Source: Methylomonas aurea
Lineage (GTDB): Bacteria > Pseudomonadota > Gammaproteobacteria > Methylococcales > Methylomonadaceae
DNA: 64,000 nucleotides
NCBI RefSeq assembly: GCF_024505045.1
Contig: NZ_JANIBM010000005.1
Coordinates: forward strand, 62,001 to 126,000
Reading direction: 5' to 3'
Shown: positions 8,423-16,776 of the stretch, piece after piece
Numbering within the stretch: position 1 is the first letter of the stretch
Layout: the number at the start of each line of letters is the position of its first letter
Translations under genes and position numbers: made by a program
Notes under the pieces: model-generated
Seen by the model: only the letters and a program-made list of their open reading frames with translations
Database searches by the model: none
Told to the model about the DNA's origin: nothing

Positions 8423-9747
8423 TGAACGCAATCGTGAATTCAAGCTCCGACAGCTTTGACACCGGAACGGAGCCGACGACTCGCCCGTCCGGTTTGTTAC
8501 GTTTCATCACGGCCGGCAGCGTCGACGACGGCAAAAGCACGTTGATCGGCCGCTTGCTCTACGACACCGGCAACGTTGCCGCCGATCAATTGGCGTCGAT
8601 CCAGGCCACCTCGCATAAGCGCGGGCTGGCCGCCATCGATTGGTCGTTGTTGACCGACGGCCTGATCGCCGAGCGCGAGCAGGGCATTACCATCGACGTG
8701 GCTTACCGCTATTTCGCCACGGCGCGCCGAAAGTTCATCATCGGCGACGCCCCTGGCCACGAGCAATACACCCGCAATATGGTCACCGCCGCCTCCAGCG
8801 CCGATCTCGCCATTCTGTTGGTCGATGCCCGCAAAGGCGTCGTCACCCAGACCCGCCGCCACGCCTACCTGGCGCACTTGCTCGGCATCCCCGAGCTGGT
8901 GCTGGCGGTCAACAAGATGGATCTGGTGGATTGGCAGCCCGCGGTCTACCAGGCCATCGTCGACGAATTCAATGCCTTTGTCGGCCGCCTGGGCCGGCAC
9001 CATGTGCAGGCGATTCCGCTGTCGGCGCTGAACGGCACCAATCTGGCGACCCGCGCCGAGGCCATCCCCTGGTATAGCGGTCCCAGCCTGCTCGAACATC
9101 TGGAATCCAGTCCGGCCAGGCGCGATGCCGACGTCGCGCCGTTCAGGCTGCCGGTGCAACGGGTCGTGCGGGTGATGCTGGGCAACGGCGCCGATTCGGC
9201 GGCCTCCGAATTTCGCGGCTACCAGGGTATGCTGGCATCGGGACGCTTGCGCTTGGGCGACGAAGTGGCGGTGATGCCCGGCGGCCAGCGCGCCCGCGTC
9301 GCGCGTTTGAGCGTGGCTGAGCGCGACTTGGCGGAAGCCGGCGCCGACCGTTCCGTGGTGGTGGCGCTGGATAGCGAGATCGACATTTCCCGCGGCGACA
9401 TGCTGTGCGATCCGCAGCAGTTGCCGCAGGTGGCCAAAACCCTGTGTGCCGATATCTGCTGGCTGTCCGAGCAGCCGCTGGATTTGCGGCGCAAATACTT
9501 GGTCAAGCACACCACCCGCAGCGTCAACGCCGTGTTCGCGGAGCTGAATTATCGGGTCGATGTCAATACCCTGGCCCATCAGCCGCAGCCAGATTCGGCG
9601 CAAATGAACGATATCGTCCGGGCCACGCTGAAGTTGCATCAACCCCTTTGCGCCGACACCTACAGCGACAATCGCACTACCGGCAGTTTCATCGTCATCG
9701 ATCCGGTGTCGTTGCATACGGTGGCGGCCGGCGTAATCGTACGTTGA
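8422..9747 (+). CDS. cysN: Sulfate adenylyltransferase GTPase subunit CysN
   Basis: A 441-residue CysN, the elongation-factor-like GTPase that drives APS formation by CysD. G motifs are visible: G1 AGSVDDGKSTLIGRLLYD near residue 32, G3 DAPGHEQY near residue 110 and G4 NKMDLV near residue 165, followed by two EF-Tu-like beta-barrel domains. There is no C-terminal APS kinase (CysC) fusion, so APS kinase or APS reductase must be encoded elsewhere. It is the last clear member of the dabB-dabA-cysD-cysN run; marC follows after 25 bp. Confidence 0.96.
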   Translation: MNAIVNSSSDSFDTGTEPTTRPSGLLRFITAGSVDDGKSTLIGRLLYDTGNVAADQLASIQATSHKRGLAAIDWSLLTDGLIAEREQGITIDVAYRYFATARRKFIIGDAPGHEQYTRNMVTAASSADLAILLVDARKGVVTQTRRHAYLAHLLGIPELVLAVNKMDLVDWQPAVYQAIVDEFNAFVGRLGRHHVQAIPLSALNGTNLATRAEAIPWYSGPSLLEHLESSPARRDADVAPFRLPVQRVVRVMLGNGADSAASEFRGYQGMLASGRLRLGDEVAVMPGGQRARVARLSVAERDLAEAGADRSVVVALDSEIDISRGDMLCDPQQLPQVAKTLCADICWLSEQPLDLRRKYLVKHTTRSVNAVFAELNYRVDVNTLAHQPQPDSAQMNDIVRATLKLHQPLCADTYSDNRTTGSFIVIDPVSLHTVAAGVIVR

Positions 9748-9772
9748 TACCTTATCGAGCAGGGAAGAAACC

Positions 9773-10411
9773 ATGAATTGGAATGAATTTGTCCAACTGT
9801 TGGCCGGGTTGATCTCGGTGGTGAATCCGATCACAGCCATGCCGGTGTATATGGCGTTGACGGCGCGCAAGAGTCCGGCCGAACGCCGGCAGACGGCCAT
9901 CACCGCCGCCTTTGCGGTGACGATGGTATTGTTGACCGCGTTGCTGGCCGGCGAACCGATTCTGCGCTTTTTCGGTATCGGCCTGCCGGCGTTTCGCGTG
10001 GCCGGCGGCTTGCTGCTGTTGCTGATGGGGATGTCGATGTTGCGGGCCAGCGATGATCGTTCGCGGCATACCCCGGAAGAAGACGCCGAATCGCAGGACA
10101 AGGCCTCGGTGGCGGTGGTGCCGTTGGCGATCCCGTTGCTGGCGGGGCCGGGCGCGATCAGCACCACCATTGTTTACGCCCACCGCGATTTGTCGTTGAA
10201 CCACTATCTGTTGTTCGGCGGCGTGATCGTGACTGTCAGCAGTATCGTCCTGCTGTTTCTGCTGCTGGCGCCGCGGATCGTGGCGATCATGGGCCAAACC
10301 GGCATGAACCTGGTGACGCGGGTGATGGGGTTGTTGCTCAGCTCCATCGCCGTGGAATTCATCGCCGGCGGGATGACGGAACTGTTTCCGCTGTTGGCCG
10401 GCGGCCGATAA
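9773..10411 (+). CDS. MarC-family integral membrane protein
   Basis: A 212-residue MarC/UPF0056 protein with about six transmembrane helices. Typical are the N-terminal FVQLLAGLISVVNPITAMPVYMAL and the mid-protein VVPLAIPLLAGPGAISTTIVY signature. The family's function is unresolved; the old link to multiple antibiotic resistance was withdrawn. It follows cysN after 25 bp with AGGGAAG before the ATG, so it is probably co-transcribed. Confidence 0.88.
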   Translation: MNWNEFVQLLAGLISVVNPITAMPVYMALTARKSPAERRQTAITAAFAVTMVLLTALLAGEPILRFFGIGLPAFRVAGGLLLLLMGMSMLRASDDRSRHTPEEDAESQDKASVAVVPLAIPLLAGPGAISTTIVYAHRDLSLNHYLLFGGVIVTVSSIVLLFLLLAPRIVAIMGQTGMNLVTRVMGLLLSSIAVEFIAGGMTELFPLLAGGR

Positions 10412-10430
10412 GCGGCCGGGGGAGCGATTC

Positions 10431-11291
10431 ATGCCGATCTCGACCGCCGGCCAAAGCGTTTATTGCGGGCAGCAGGTGGCCCTGCTGACCCAGCACGGCA
10501 AGCAAGCCCCGCTGAGCGAGGTGCTGGGCCACTGCTTGGGTTGCCGAATCGAGCATGTCGACCGCTTCGATACCGATAGCCTCGGCACCTTCACCCGCGA
10601 TATTGCCCGCGCCGGCAGTCAGTTGGAAGCAGCCCGGCGCAAGGCGCAAATCGGCATGGAATTGTCCGGCCTGAGCATAGGCCTGGCCAGCGAAGGCGCG
10701 TTCGGGCCGGACCCGGTCAGCTTCATGCTGCCGCACAATCTGGAATTGCTGGTCTGGATCGACGCCCGTTTGGGTATCGAGGTTGTCGCCACCGCATCCG
10801 GCGCCACCAATTTTGCCCACCAAACCGTGACCAACTGGGAAGACGCCGAACGTTTTGCTTTGGCGGCCGGGTTTCCGCAGCACTATCTGATCGTGCGCCC
10901 GGACCAGCAAGACCATCCCGAGTTTAGGAAAGGCCTGGCGACTTGGCCCGAGTTGCAGGCGGCGGTCGCCTGGGCGTTGGCCGCCTCGTCCGCGCGGCAG
11001 GTCTTCATCGAAACCGACATGCGCGCCTTCGCCAATCCGACCCGCATGCTGAACATCCGTCGCGCGGCCGAAGTGTTGGCGCAAAAGCTGTTGTCGCTGT
11101 GCCCGGTCTGCGCCGCGCCCGGTTTTGCCGTCTCCGGCATCGTGCGCGGTTTGCCTTGCGAGGATTGCGGATTGCCGACTGACGACGCCAAAGCCGATCT
11201 CCATGCGTGCGTGCGCTGTGGTCATCAGGTTTCGGTCGCGCGCGAACGCCGTTTCGCCTCCGCCGGCCATTGCAATTACTGTAATCCTTGA
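10431..11291 (+). CDS. DUF6671-like protein with C-terminal zinc-ribbon cysteines
   Basis: A 286-residue cytoplasmic protein that resembles the DUF6671 family. The N-terminal 200 residues contain ALLTQHGKQ, a GLASEGAFGPDP motif, ATGATNFAHQ and FIETDMRAFANPTRM. The C-terminal 75 residues carry four CxxC pairs (CPVC, CEDC, CVRC, CNYC) consistent with two zinc ribbons. Function is unknown. It starts 19 bp after marC and may be the last gene of the dab-cys transcript. Family assignment rests on the HGKQ, GAFGPDP and TDMRA motifs. Confidence 0.7.
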   Translation: MPISTAGQSVYCGQQVALLTQHGKQAPLSEVLGHCLGCRIEHVDRFDTDSLGTFTRDIARAGSQLEAARRKAQIGMELSGLSIGLASEGAFGPDPVSFMLPHNLELLVWIDARLGIEVVATASGATNFAHQTVTNWEDAERFALAAGFPQHYLIVRPDQQDHPEFRKGLATWPELQAAVAWALAASSARQVFIETDMRAFANPTRMLNIRRAAEVLAQKLLSLCPVCAAPGFAVSGIVRGLPCEDCGLPTDDAKADLHACVRCGHQVSVARERRFASAGHCNYCNP

Positions 11292-11412
11292 GGCCTTGGC
11301 CCGCTCCTACAGGATTTGAACAAGCCAGTTGTTGTTCAGACTACATTGCTAAATTGCCAAAGCCTACACAACGCACAGGCTCCCGGCGTAAAACCGCGCT
11401 TCGACAGGGTGT

Positions 11413-11573
11413 TCAAGGAGAATCGGGCTGATGCTGGTGCCGCGGCGGATGAAACGGGGTAGCCTCCAGTAGCTGCAAGGTCTTTAAATACGTCTGCCGT
11501 AACTCCGGATGGCTCTTGATAAAGTACGTGGTTTTTTGCTGTATTGCTCGGTAAAAACCAACACATACGCCAT
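11413..11573 (-). pseudogene. Frameshifted RelE/ParE-type toxin remnant
   Basis: Reading leftward, an ATG at 11573 opens MAYVLVFTEQYSKK, the usual N terminus of a RelE-fold toxin. The homology then moves to another frame (KTTYFIKSHPELRQTYLK, then TLQLLEATPFHPP), where typical family sequence continues. It stops at 11413, before the catalytic C-terminal strands. One indel and a truncation therefore separate it from a working gene. Its ATG overlaps the stop of the antitoxin remnant as TAATG, preserving the ancestral operon layout. Confidence 0.65.
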
Positions 11574-11680
11574 TACAGCGTATCCAGCCGAGCCCGATGC
11601 GCTTCCGGCGCATTGGCAAGCGTCGACTCGATCGCGGCAATGCCTTCGGTTTTCAAATCGTTGGCGCTAATTTGCGGCAT
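11573..11680 (-). pseudogene. Internally deleted Phd/YefM-type antitoxin remnant
   Basis: A 35-codon frame, MPQISANDLKTEGIAAIE..., begins after a good GGGGAG ribosome-binding site and matches the N terminus of prevent-host-death antitoxins. It ends APEAHRARLDTL, which resembles the C terminus of the same family. The central part, including the MEHYHYLRE-like helix, is missing, so about half of the gene was lost in frame. It pairs with the broken toxin downstream. Confidence 0.6.
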
Positions 11681-11887
11681 ATCAAACTCCCCGTGACAAT
11701 TCATGGATTTGATCGTGCGATTAATCAAGCGGTCTTTTGTGTTCAAAAACAGTGGTCGTATGCCAAACTTGGCGGTACCGACGGCATGGGCTAGGATGGG
11801 CGTGTGCAAGACGTAGACGGTATTTTTGCCACGTGGACTAAAAGCATGCTCGACACCTGAATAAAGCGATATTGCATGGAGAATTAA

Positions 11888-13180
11888 ATGCATCAAACAC
11901 TAACAATAATTAAACAACTTTTAGAAAATATCGTTAGTCAAATACGCACAACAATCCCAAACAATGAGCCATTTGGTGCCGCCCAAGGTAACTGGACTTT
12001 TCCTGGTTTAACTAGAGATGAGTTAATCGACGAAGCACAATCAATTATCGACCTTATCGATACGCAGTCAACAGATGAGATAGGCGAACACGAGCAGTTG
12101 ATTAGCGATTATGGACGGCGACTTCAGTTTCTACATCAGAATACAATACCGAATATTTGGGGTAATGCTGCTCAAGGAGTTCCTGCTTACATATTTACGC
12201 TGAATGGACTTCGTAAAGCACTGGAGCCTGTATTAAACCCAGACGGACACGCTGAAGCCATCATCAAGCTAAAAAAGTTATCTAATCAGCTTCGTAGCTT
12301 GGAAGCTAGATTAAATGGACTTGAACCTCGTACAGCCTCACTTAAATCAATGGTTGAGCGCATCGAACGAGCTTACAACGCAGCTGAACAACTTCCTACG
12401 GATTTAGAGTCATTGCAAGAAGCCCGGCAAACAATTAAAGAATTGGTTCAAGATTCAAATACTGAACATGGAAGAATTGCCGGCATCCGGCACGAGATTG
12501 AATTGGTCAATAATGCATTGAGTCAGCGCGCTGATGACGCGAAAGCCGTACTTGAACGCTGCGAAACTGCTTACGCTGCAGCAACCAGCGTAGGTCTTGC
12601 TGCTGCTTTTAGCGAACGATCAAATGCCTTAAATAAAACCACCTGGATTTGGACCACAGGTCTGATTTTTGCGCTTGGTTTAGGTAGCTTCTTCGGATCA
12701 AAGCAGCTTCAGTCGCTTTCAAGCTTAATAGAGTCACCAAATGCATCTAGTGAGGTGATAGCTCTTAATTTGTTGTTGTCATTACTTTCAATAGGTGCCC
12801 CGGTATGGTTTGCGTGGCTGGCAACCAAGCAAATTGGTCAGCGATTCAGGCTAGCTGAGGATTATGCTTACAAAGCATCAATCTCTCGGGCATATGAGGG
12901 TTTCAGGAGAGAGGCGTCTAGGTTTGACAATGACATGGAGGAACGTCTCTTAGCATCTGCGCTGACTCGCCTTGATGAAATACCTCTTCGTCTAGTAGAA
13001 ACACAAACTCATGGCAGTCCGTGGCATGAGCTTGCTTCCTCCGACACCGTGAAACAAGCAATAAAGTTAGTTCCTGGATTCACTGAACAAATCAGAGAAC
13101 TCGCCAATAAGACACTCAGTACTATCGCGGCCTCAAAAGAAAAACCAAGTGCTAAGGCAGTTTCAGAGGTAGAGCAATAA
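11888..13180 (+). CDS. AT-rich coiled-coil protein with two transmembrane helices, unknown function
   Basis: A 430-residue protein I do not recognise. Residues 110-235 are predicted long helices or coiled coil (ALEPVLNPDG to AVLERCETAYAAA). Two transmembrane segments follow, near residues 253-273 (WIWTTGLIFALGLGSFFG) and 292-317 (VIALNLLLSLLSIGAPVWFAWL). The C-terminal cytoplasmic part begins RFRLAEDYAYKASISRAYEGFRREA, a pattern I associate with accessory-island membrane proteins of unknown role. Codon use and base composition are clearly more AT-rich than hypE next door, suggesting acquisition. It sits beside a decayed toxin-antitoxin pair. Confidence 0.7.
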   Translation: MHQTLTIIKQLLENIVSQIRTTIPNNEPFGAAQGNWTFPGLTRDELIDEAQSIIDLIDTQSTDEIGEHEQLISDYGRRLQFLHQNTIPNIWGNAAQGVPAYIFTLNGLRKALEPVLNPDGHAEAIIKLKKLSNQLRSLEARLNGLEPRTASLKSMVERIERAYNAAEQLPTDLESLQEARQTIKELVQDSNTEHGRIAGIRHEIELVNNALSQRADDAKAVLERCETAYAAATSVGLAAAFSERSNALNKTTWIWTTGLIFALGLGSFFGSKQLQSLSSLIESPNASSEVIALNLLLSLLSIGAPVWFAWLATKQIGQRFRLAEDYAYKASISRAYEGFRREASRFDNDMEERLLASALTRLDEIPLRLVETQTHGSPWHELASSDTVKQAIKLVPGFTEQIRELANKTLSTIAASKEKPSAKAVSEVEQ

Positions 13181-13261
13181 AATACAATCGGATCGAAAAA
13201 AAGGTACGCGATGAGTACCCTACATTTTATCTATCCGTCAGATCATCAGTAATTCAAACTC

Positions 13262-14299
13262 ATGTCCCGTTCCCAGTCACTCAACCTCAAATCCGGCCAA
13301 GTCGATTTAACCCACGGCGGCGGCGGCCGGGCCATGGCGCAGTTGATCGATCAGTTGTTCATCAAGCATTTCGACAACGACTTGCTCAATCGCCGCAACG
13401 ATCAGGCCTTGTTCAACGTGCCGGCCGGGCGTTTGGCGATCAGTACCGACGGCCACGTGATTTCGCCGTTGTTTTTTCCGGGCGGCGACATCGGCTCGCT
13501 GGCGGTGCACGGCACCTTGAACGACGTGGCGATGTCCGGCGCCAAACCGCTGTATTTGGCGGCGGCTTTTATCCTGGAAGAAGGCCTGCCGCTGGCCGAC
13601 CTGGAACGCATCGTCGCCAGCATGGCGGCGGCGGCGAATAAAGCCGGCGTGCCGATTGTGACCGGCGATACCAAGGTGGTCGAGCGCGGCAAGGCCGACG
13701 GCGTGTTCATCACCACCACCGGCGTCGGCCTGGTGCCGGACGGCGTCGAGATTTCCGGCGACCGCGCAGCAGCGGGCTGCGCGGTGCTGCTGAGCGGTTC
13801 GATCGGCGATCACGGCGTTTCCATCATGGCCAGCCGCGAGAACTTGCAGTTCGAGACCAGCATCGTTTCCGACTCGGCGGCCTTGCACGGCATGGTGGCC
13901 GACCTGGTCGCCGCGGCGCCGAATGCGATCCGCTGCCTGCGCGACCCGACCCGCGGCGGCCTGGCGGCGGTCTTGAACGAATTGGCCGGCCAGTCCGGGG
14001 TCGGCATCGTGATCGACGAAGCCCGGATTCCGGTCAAGGCCCAAGTCAAGGCGGCCTGCGAAATTCTCGGTCTCGATCCTTTATACGTCGCCAACGAAGG
14101 CAAACTGGTCTGCATCTGCGATGCCGATGCGGCCGAGACGCTGCTGGCGGCGATGCGCCGGCATCCGCTGGGCGGCGACGCCGCCATCATCGGCGAAGTC
14201 GTCGCCGATCCGCACCGTTTCGTGCAAATGACCACGGCTTTCGGCGGCCGGCGCATCGTCGATTGGCCGGTAGGCGAGCAACTGCCGCGCATCTGCTGA
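13262..14299 (+). CDS. hypE: Hydrogenase maturation protein HypE
   Basis: A 345-residue HypE of the PurM/AIR-synthase fold. It dehydrates the thiocarboxamide on its own C-terminal cysteine to a thiocyanate that donates CN to the hydrogenase iron. The N terminus has LTHGGGGRAM and the C terminus is PRIC, giving the required terminal Cys345. FINVPAG-like ALFNVPAGRLAISTDGHVISP and GTLNDVAMSGAKP are family motifs. The gene overlaps hypF by a TGATG junction. It is separated from hypD by 11 kb of unrelated genes. Confidence 0.96.
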   Translation: MSRSQSLNLKSGQVDLTHGGGGRAMAQLIDQLFIKHFDNDLLNRRNDQALFNVPAGRLAISTDGHVISPLFFPGGDIGSLAVHGTLNDVAMSGAKPLYLAAAFILEEGLPLADLERIVASMAAAANKAGVPIVTGDTKVVERGKADGVFITTTGVGLVPDGVEISGDRAAAGCAVLLSGSIGDHGVSIMASRENLQFETSIVSDSAALHGMVADLVAAAPNAIRCLRDPTRGGLAAVLNELAGQSGVGIVIDEARIPVKAQVKAACEILGLDPLYVANEGKLVCICDADAAETLLAAMRRHPLGGDAAIIGEVVADPHRFVQMTTAFGGRRIVDWPVGEQLPRIC

Positions 14300-16776
14300 T
14301 GGCGGGCAAGGCCATCCGCGCCCGCGGCGTGGTGCAGGGCGTCGGCTTTCGGCCGGCGATGTGGCATTTGGCGCGCCGCTGCGGCCTGACCGGCGAGGTC
14401 TGGAACGACGGCGAAGGCGTGATGATTCATGCCTTCGGCAGCGCCGACGCTTTGGAGCGGTTTATCGCCCGGATTCCATGCGAACTGCCGCCGCTGGCAA
14501 GGTTGGACGGGTTGGAATGCCTGGACTTGAATCAAGCCGCGCCGGACGAATTTCGCATCGTCGCCAGCCGGCCGGACGGCATCGCCACGCCCATCGCCGC
14601 CGACGCCGCCACTTGCCCGGAGTGTCTGGCCGACATCGCCGATCCAACCAATCGCCGCTACCGTTACCCGTTTACCAACTGCACCCACTGCGGCCCGCGC
14701 CTGTCCATCGTCCGCGCCGTGCCCTTCGACCGCGCCAACACCAGCATGGCGGCCTTTGCGATGTGCCCGGACTGCCAGCGCGAATACGACGATCCGGCCG
14801 ACCGCCGCTTTCACGCCCAAGCCAACTGCTGCCCGGTTTGCGGGCCAAGCTTGTGGCTGGAAGCGGCCGAGGACAGCAGCGAACCCGCGCTCGGCGCCAC
14901 CGGCAGCCAAACTAGGATGGTTCCGTTCGCCCCGAGCATTTCGAAGGCTGCAGGGGAAAATCCGCGGGCCCAAGTCAAGCCGCTGATGCTTCGACCAGCT
15001 CAGCACCAACGGCTTGACTTAAAGGCATTGGCGCCGGACGTGGGCAGCATGGACGATGTGATCCGGCAAGCTGCCGAATTGATCCGCCAAGGCCGCATCG
15101 TCGCCATCAAAGGCCTGGGCGGCTTTCATCTGGCCTGCGACGCAACTAATGCCGCGGCGGTGGACTCCCTCCGCCAGCGCAAACGCCGTTACGCCAAACC
15201 GTTCGCGCTGATGGCCCGCGATTTAGCCATGGTGCATCGCTTTGCCGCAGCCGACGCGGCCGAAAACCTTGCCTTGCAAGACAGGGCCGCGCCCATCGTG
15301 CTGCTGCGCGCCCGCGGCGAAGCACTGGCCGGCGGCGTGGCACCGGGCGACGCCAAACTCGGCTTCATGCTGCCTTACACGCCGCTGCATACTTTGTTGA
15401 TGCAGGAATTGGACAACCCCATCGTGCTGACCTCCGGCAATGTTAGCGACGAGCCGCAATGCATCGATAACGACGATGCGCGGCAAAAGCTCGCCGGCAT
15501 CGCCGACTTTTTTCTGCTGCATCAGCGCGACATCGTCAACCGGCTGGACGATTCGGTGGCGCGGCTGATGGACGGCGAGATCCGCCTGCTACGGCGGGCG
15601 CGCGGTTATGCGCCGCAAGCGTTGCCGTTGCCGCCCGGTTTCGAGCAGGCCGCGCCTGTGCTGGCGATGGGGGCCGAGCTGAAAAACAGCTTCTGCCTGC
15701 TCAGATCCGGTCAGGCCGTGGTCAGCCAACATATCGGCGACCTGGAAAATGCTGCGGTACAAACCGATTACCGCCACGCCATCGAGCTGTACCGACAGTT
15801 GCATGGCTTCCGGCCCGAACGGATTGCGATAGACCGCCACCCCGGCTATCTGTCCAGCCAATACGGCCAAAGCTTGGCGGCAGCGCAAGGCTTGCCCTGC
15901 TTGACCGTCCAGCATCATCACGCCCATTTGGCCGCCTGCCTGGCCGAACACGGCGTGGCGCTGGACGCGCCGCCGGTATTGGCGGCGATATTCGACGGGC
16001 TGGGCATGGGCGAGAACGGCGAACTGTGGGGCGGCGAGTTCTTGCTGGGCGATTACCGCGGCTTTAGCCGCTTAGGCCATTTTCAGCCGATTGCCTTGCC
16101 CGGCGGCAGCCAAGCCATGCGCGAGCCCTGGCGCAATGCCTATGCCCAACTCAGGCATTATTTCGTTTGGGACGAACTACTGGCGGAATTCGGCAATCTG
16201 CCGTTCTTGCAAGGTTTGGCGAACAAGCCGCTGGCGACCTTGGATACGATGATGGCCAAAAACCTGAACGCACCGCTCTGTAGTTCGGTCGGCCGCTGGT
16301 TCGACGCGTTCGCCGCCGTGCTGGACTTGCACGCCGAGCGAGCCGATTACGAGGGCCAGGCGGCGATTGCGCTAGAGAATCTGGCGGCGCCGGCGTTCGC
16401 CGGCGAAACCGCCTATCCGCAGGCTTGGCAGCTAAACCAAATGGAAGGAAAGCAGGTGTTGACTTGGCGCGGTTTATGGCAGGCCGTGTTGCGCGATCTG
16501 GCCGGCGGCTGCGATAAGGCGGCGATTGCCGCCCGTATCCACCATAGCCTGATCGCGGCCAGCGTGGAAAGCTTATGCCGGCTTGGCCGGGAAAGCGCGG
16601 TAGATACGGTCGTACTGAGCGGCGGCGTATTTCAAAACCGGTTGTTGCTGGAAGGTGTGGCGGAAGGCTTGCGCCGCCAGGGCAAAACCGTGCTGCTGCC
16701 GCAGCGCTACCCGGCCAACGACGGCGGTCTGGCCTTGGGCCAAGCGGTGATTGCCGCCGCGGCCGGCATCAGTTAG
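14299..16776 (+). CDS. hypF: Carbamoyltransferase HypF with an in-frame repeat insertion
   Basis: HypF of 825 residues; it makes the carbamoyl group that HypE turns into cyanide. The start at the ATG overlapping hypE's stop is preferred over one 36 bp upstream because it begins directly before the acylphosphatase domain (ARGVVQGVGFRPAMW). Two zinc-finger pairs (CPEC...CTHC and CPDC...CPVC, residues 110-195) follow, then a YrdC-like domain and a C-terminal Kae1-like domain with VQHHHAHLAACLAEHG. About 45 extra residues lie between the second zinc finger and YrdC (about residues 202-245), where other HypF proteins have a short linker; the DNA there forms an inverted repeat. Confidence 0.94.
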   Translation: MAGKAIRARGVVQGVGFRPAMWHLARRCGLTGEVWNDGEGVMIHAFGSADALERFIARIPCELPPLARLDGLECLDLNQAAPDEFRIVASRPDGIATPIAADAATCPECLADIADPTNRRYRYPFTNCTHCGPRLSIVRAVPFDRANTSMAAFAMCPDCQREYDDPADRRFHAQANCCPVCGPSLWLEAAEDSSEPALGATGSQTRMVPFAPSISKAAGENPRAQVKPLMLRPAQHQRLDLKALAPDVGSMDDVIRQAAELIRQGRIVAIKGLGGFHLACDATNAAAVDSLRQRKRRYAKPFALMARDLAMVHRFAAADAAENLALQDRAAPIVLLRARGEALAGGVAPGDAKLGFMLPYTPLHTLLMQELDNPIVLTSGNVSDEPQCIDNDDARQKLAGIADFFLLHQRDIVNRLDDSVARLMDGEIRLLRRARGYAPQALPLPPGFEQAAPVLAMGAELKNSFCLLRSGQAVVSQHIGDLENAAVQTDYRHAIELYRQLHGFRPERIAIDRHPGYLSSQYGQSLAAAQGLPCLTVQHHHAHLAACLAEHGVALDAPPVLAAIFDGLGMGENGELWGGEFLLGDYRGFSRLGHFQPIALPGGSQAMREPWRNAYAQLRHYFVWDELLAEFGNLPFLQGLANKPLATLDTMMAKNLNAPLCSSVGRWFDAFAAVLDLHAERADYEGQAAIALENLAAPAFAGETAYPQAWQLNQMEGKQVLTWRGLWQAVLRDLAGGCDKAAIAARIHHSLIAASVESLCRLGRESAVDTVVLSGGVFQNRLLLEGVAEGLRRQGKTVLLPQRYPANDGGLALGQAVIAAAAGIS
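14920..15020. repeat. REP-like palindromic element inserted inside hypF
   Basis: Positions 14972-14982 (AAGTCAAGCCG) and 15010-15020 (CGGCTTGACTT) are perfect 11-bp inverted repeats around a 27-base loop. The loop contains CTTCGACCAGCTCAGCACC and the upstream flank contains GTTCGCCCCGAGCATTTCGA. These resemble the two arms of the widespread proteobacterial CTTCGACAAGCTCAG-type repeat. The element is translated as part of HypF without a stop or frameshift. No second copy was noticed in the window. Confidence 0.55.

Noticed and set aside
7313-8443. 376-codon minus-strand frame
   Set aside because: Antisense to dabA and cysD; no recognisable domain or ribosome-binding site.
8497-10170. 557-codon open frame on the minus strand
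   Set aside because: It lies antisense to cysN and marC, which have full family motifs. High GC creates long antisense frames, and no domain was seen.
13810-15009. 399-codon minus-strand frame over hypE and hypF
   Set aside because: Antisense shadow of two clear hyp genes; low-complexity Ala/Arg/Gly-rich translation.
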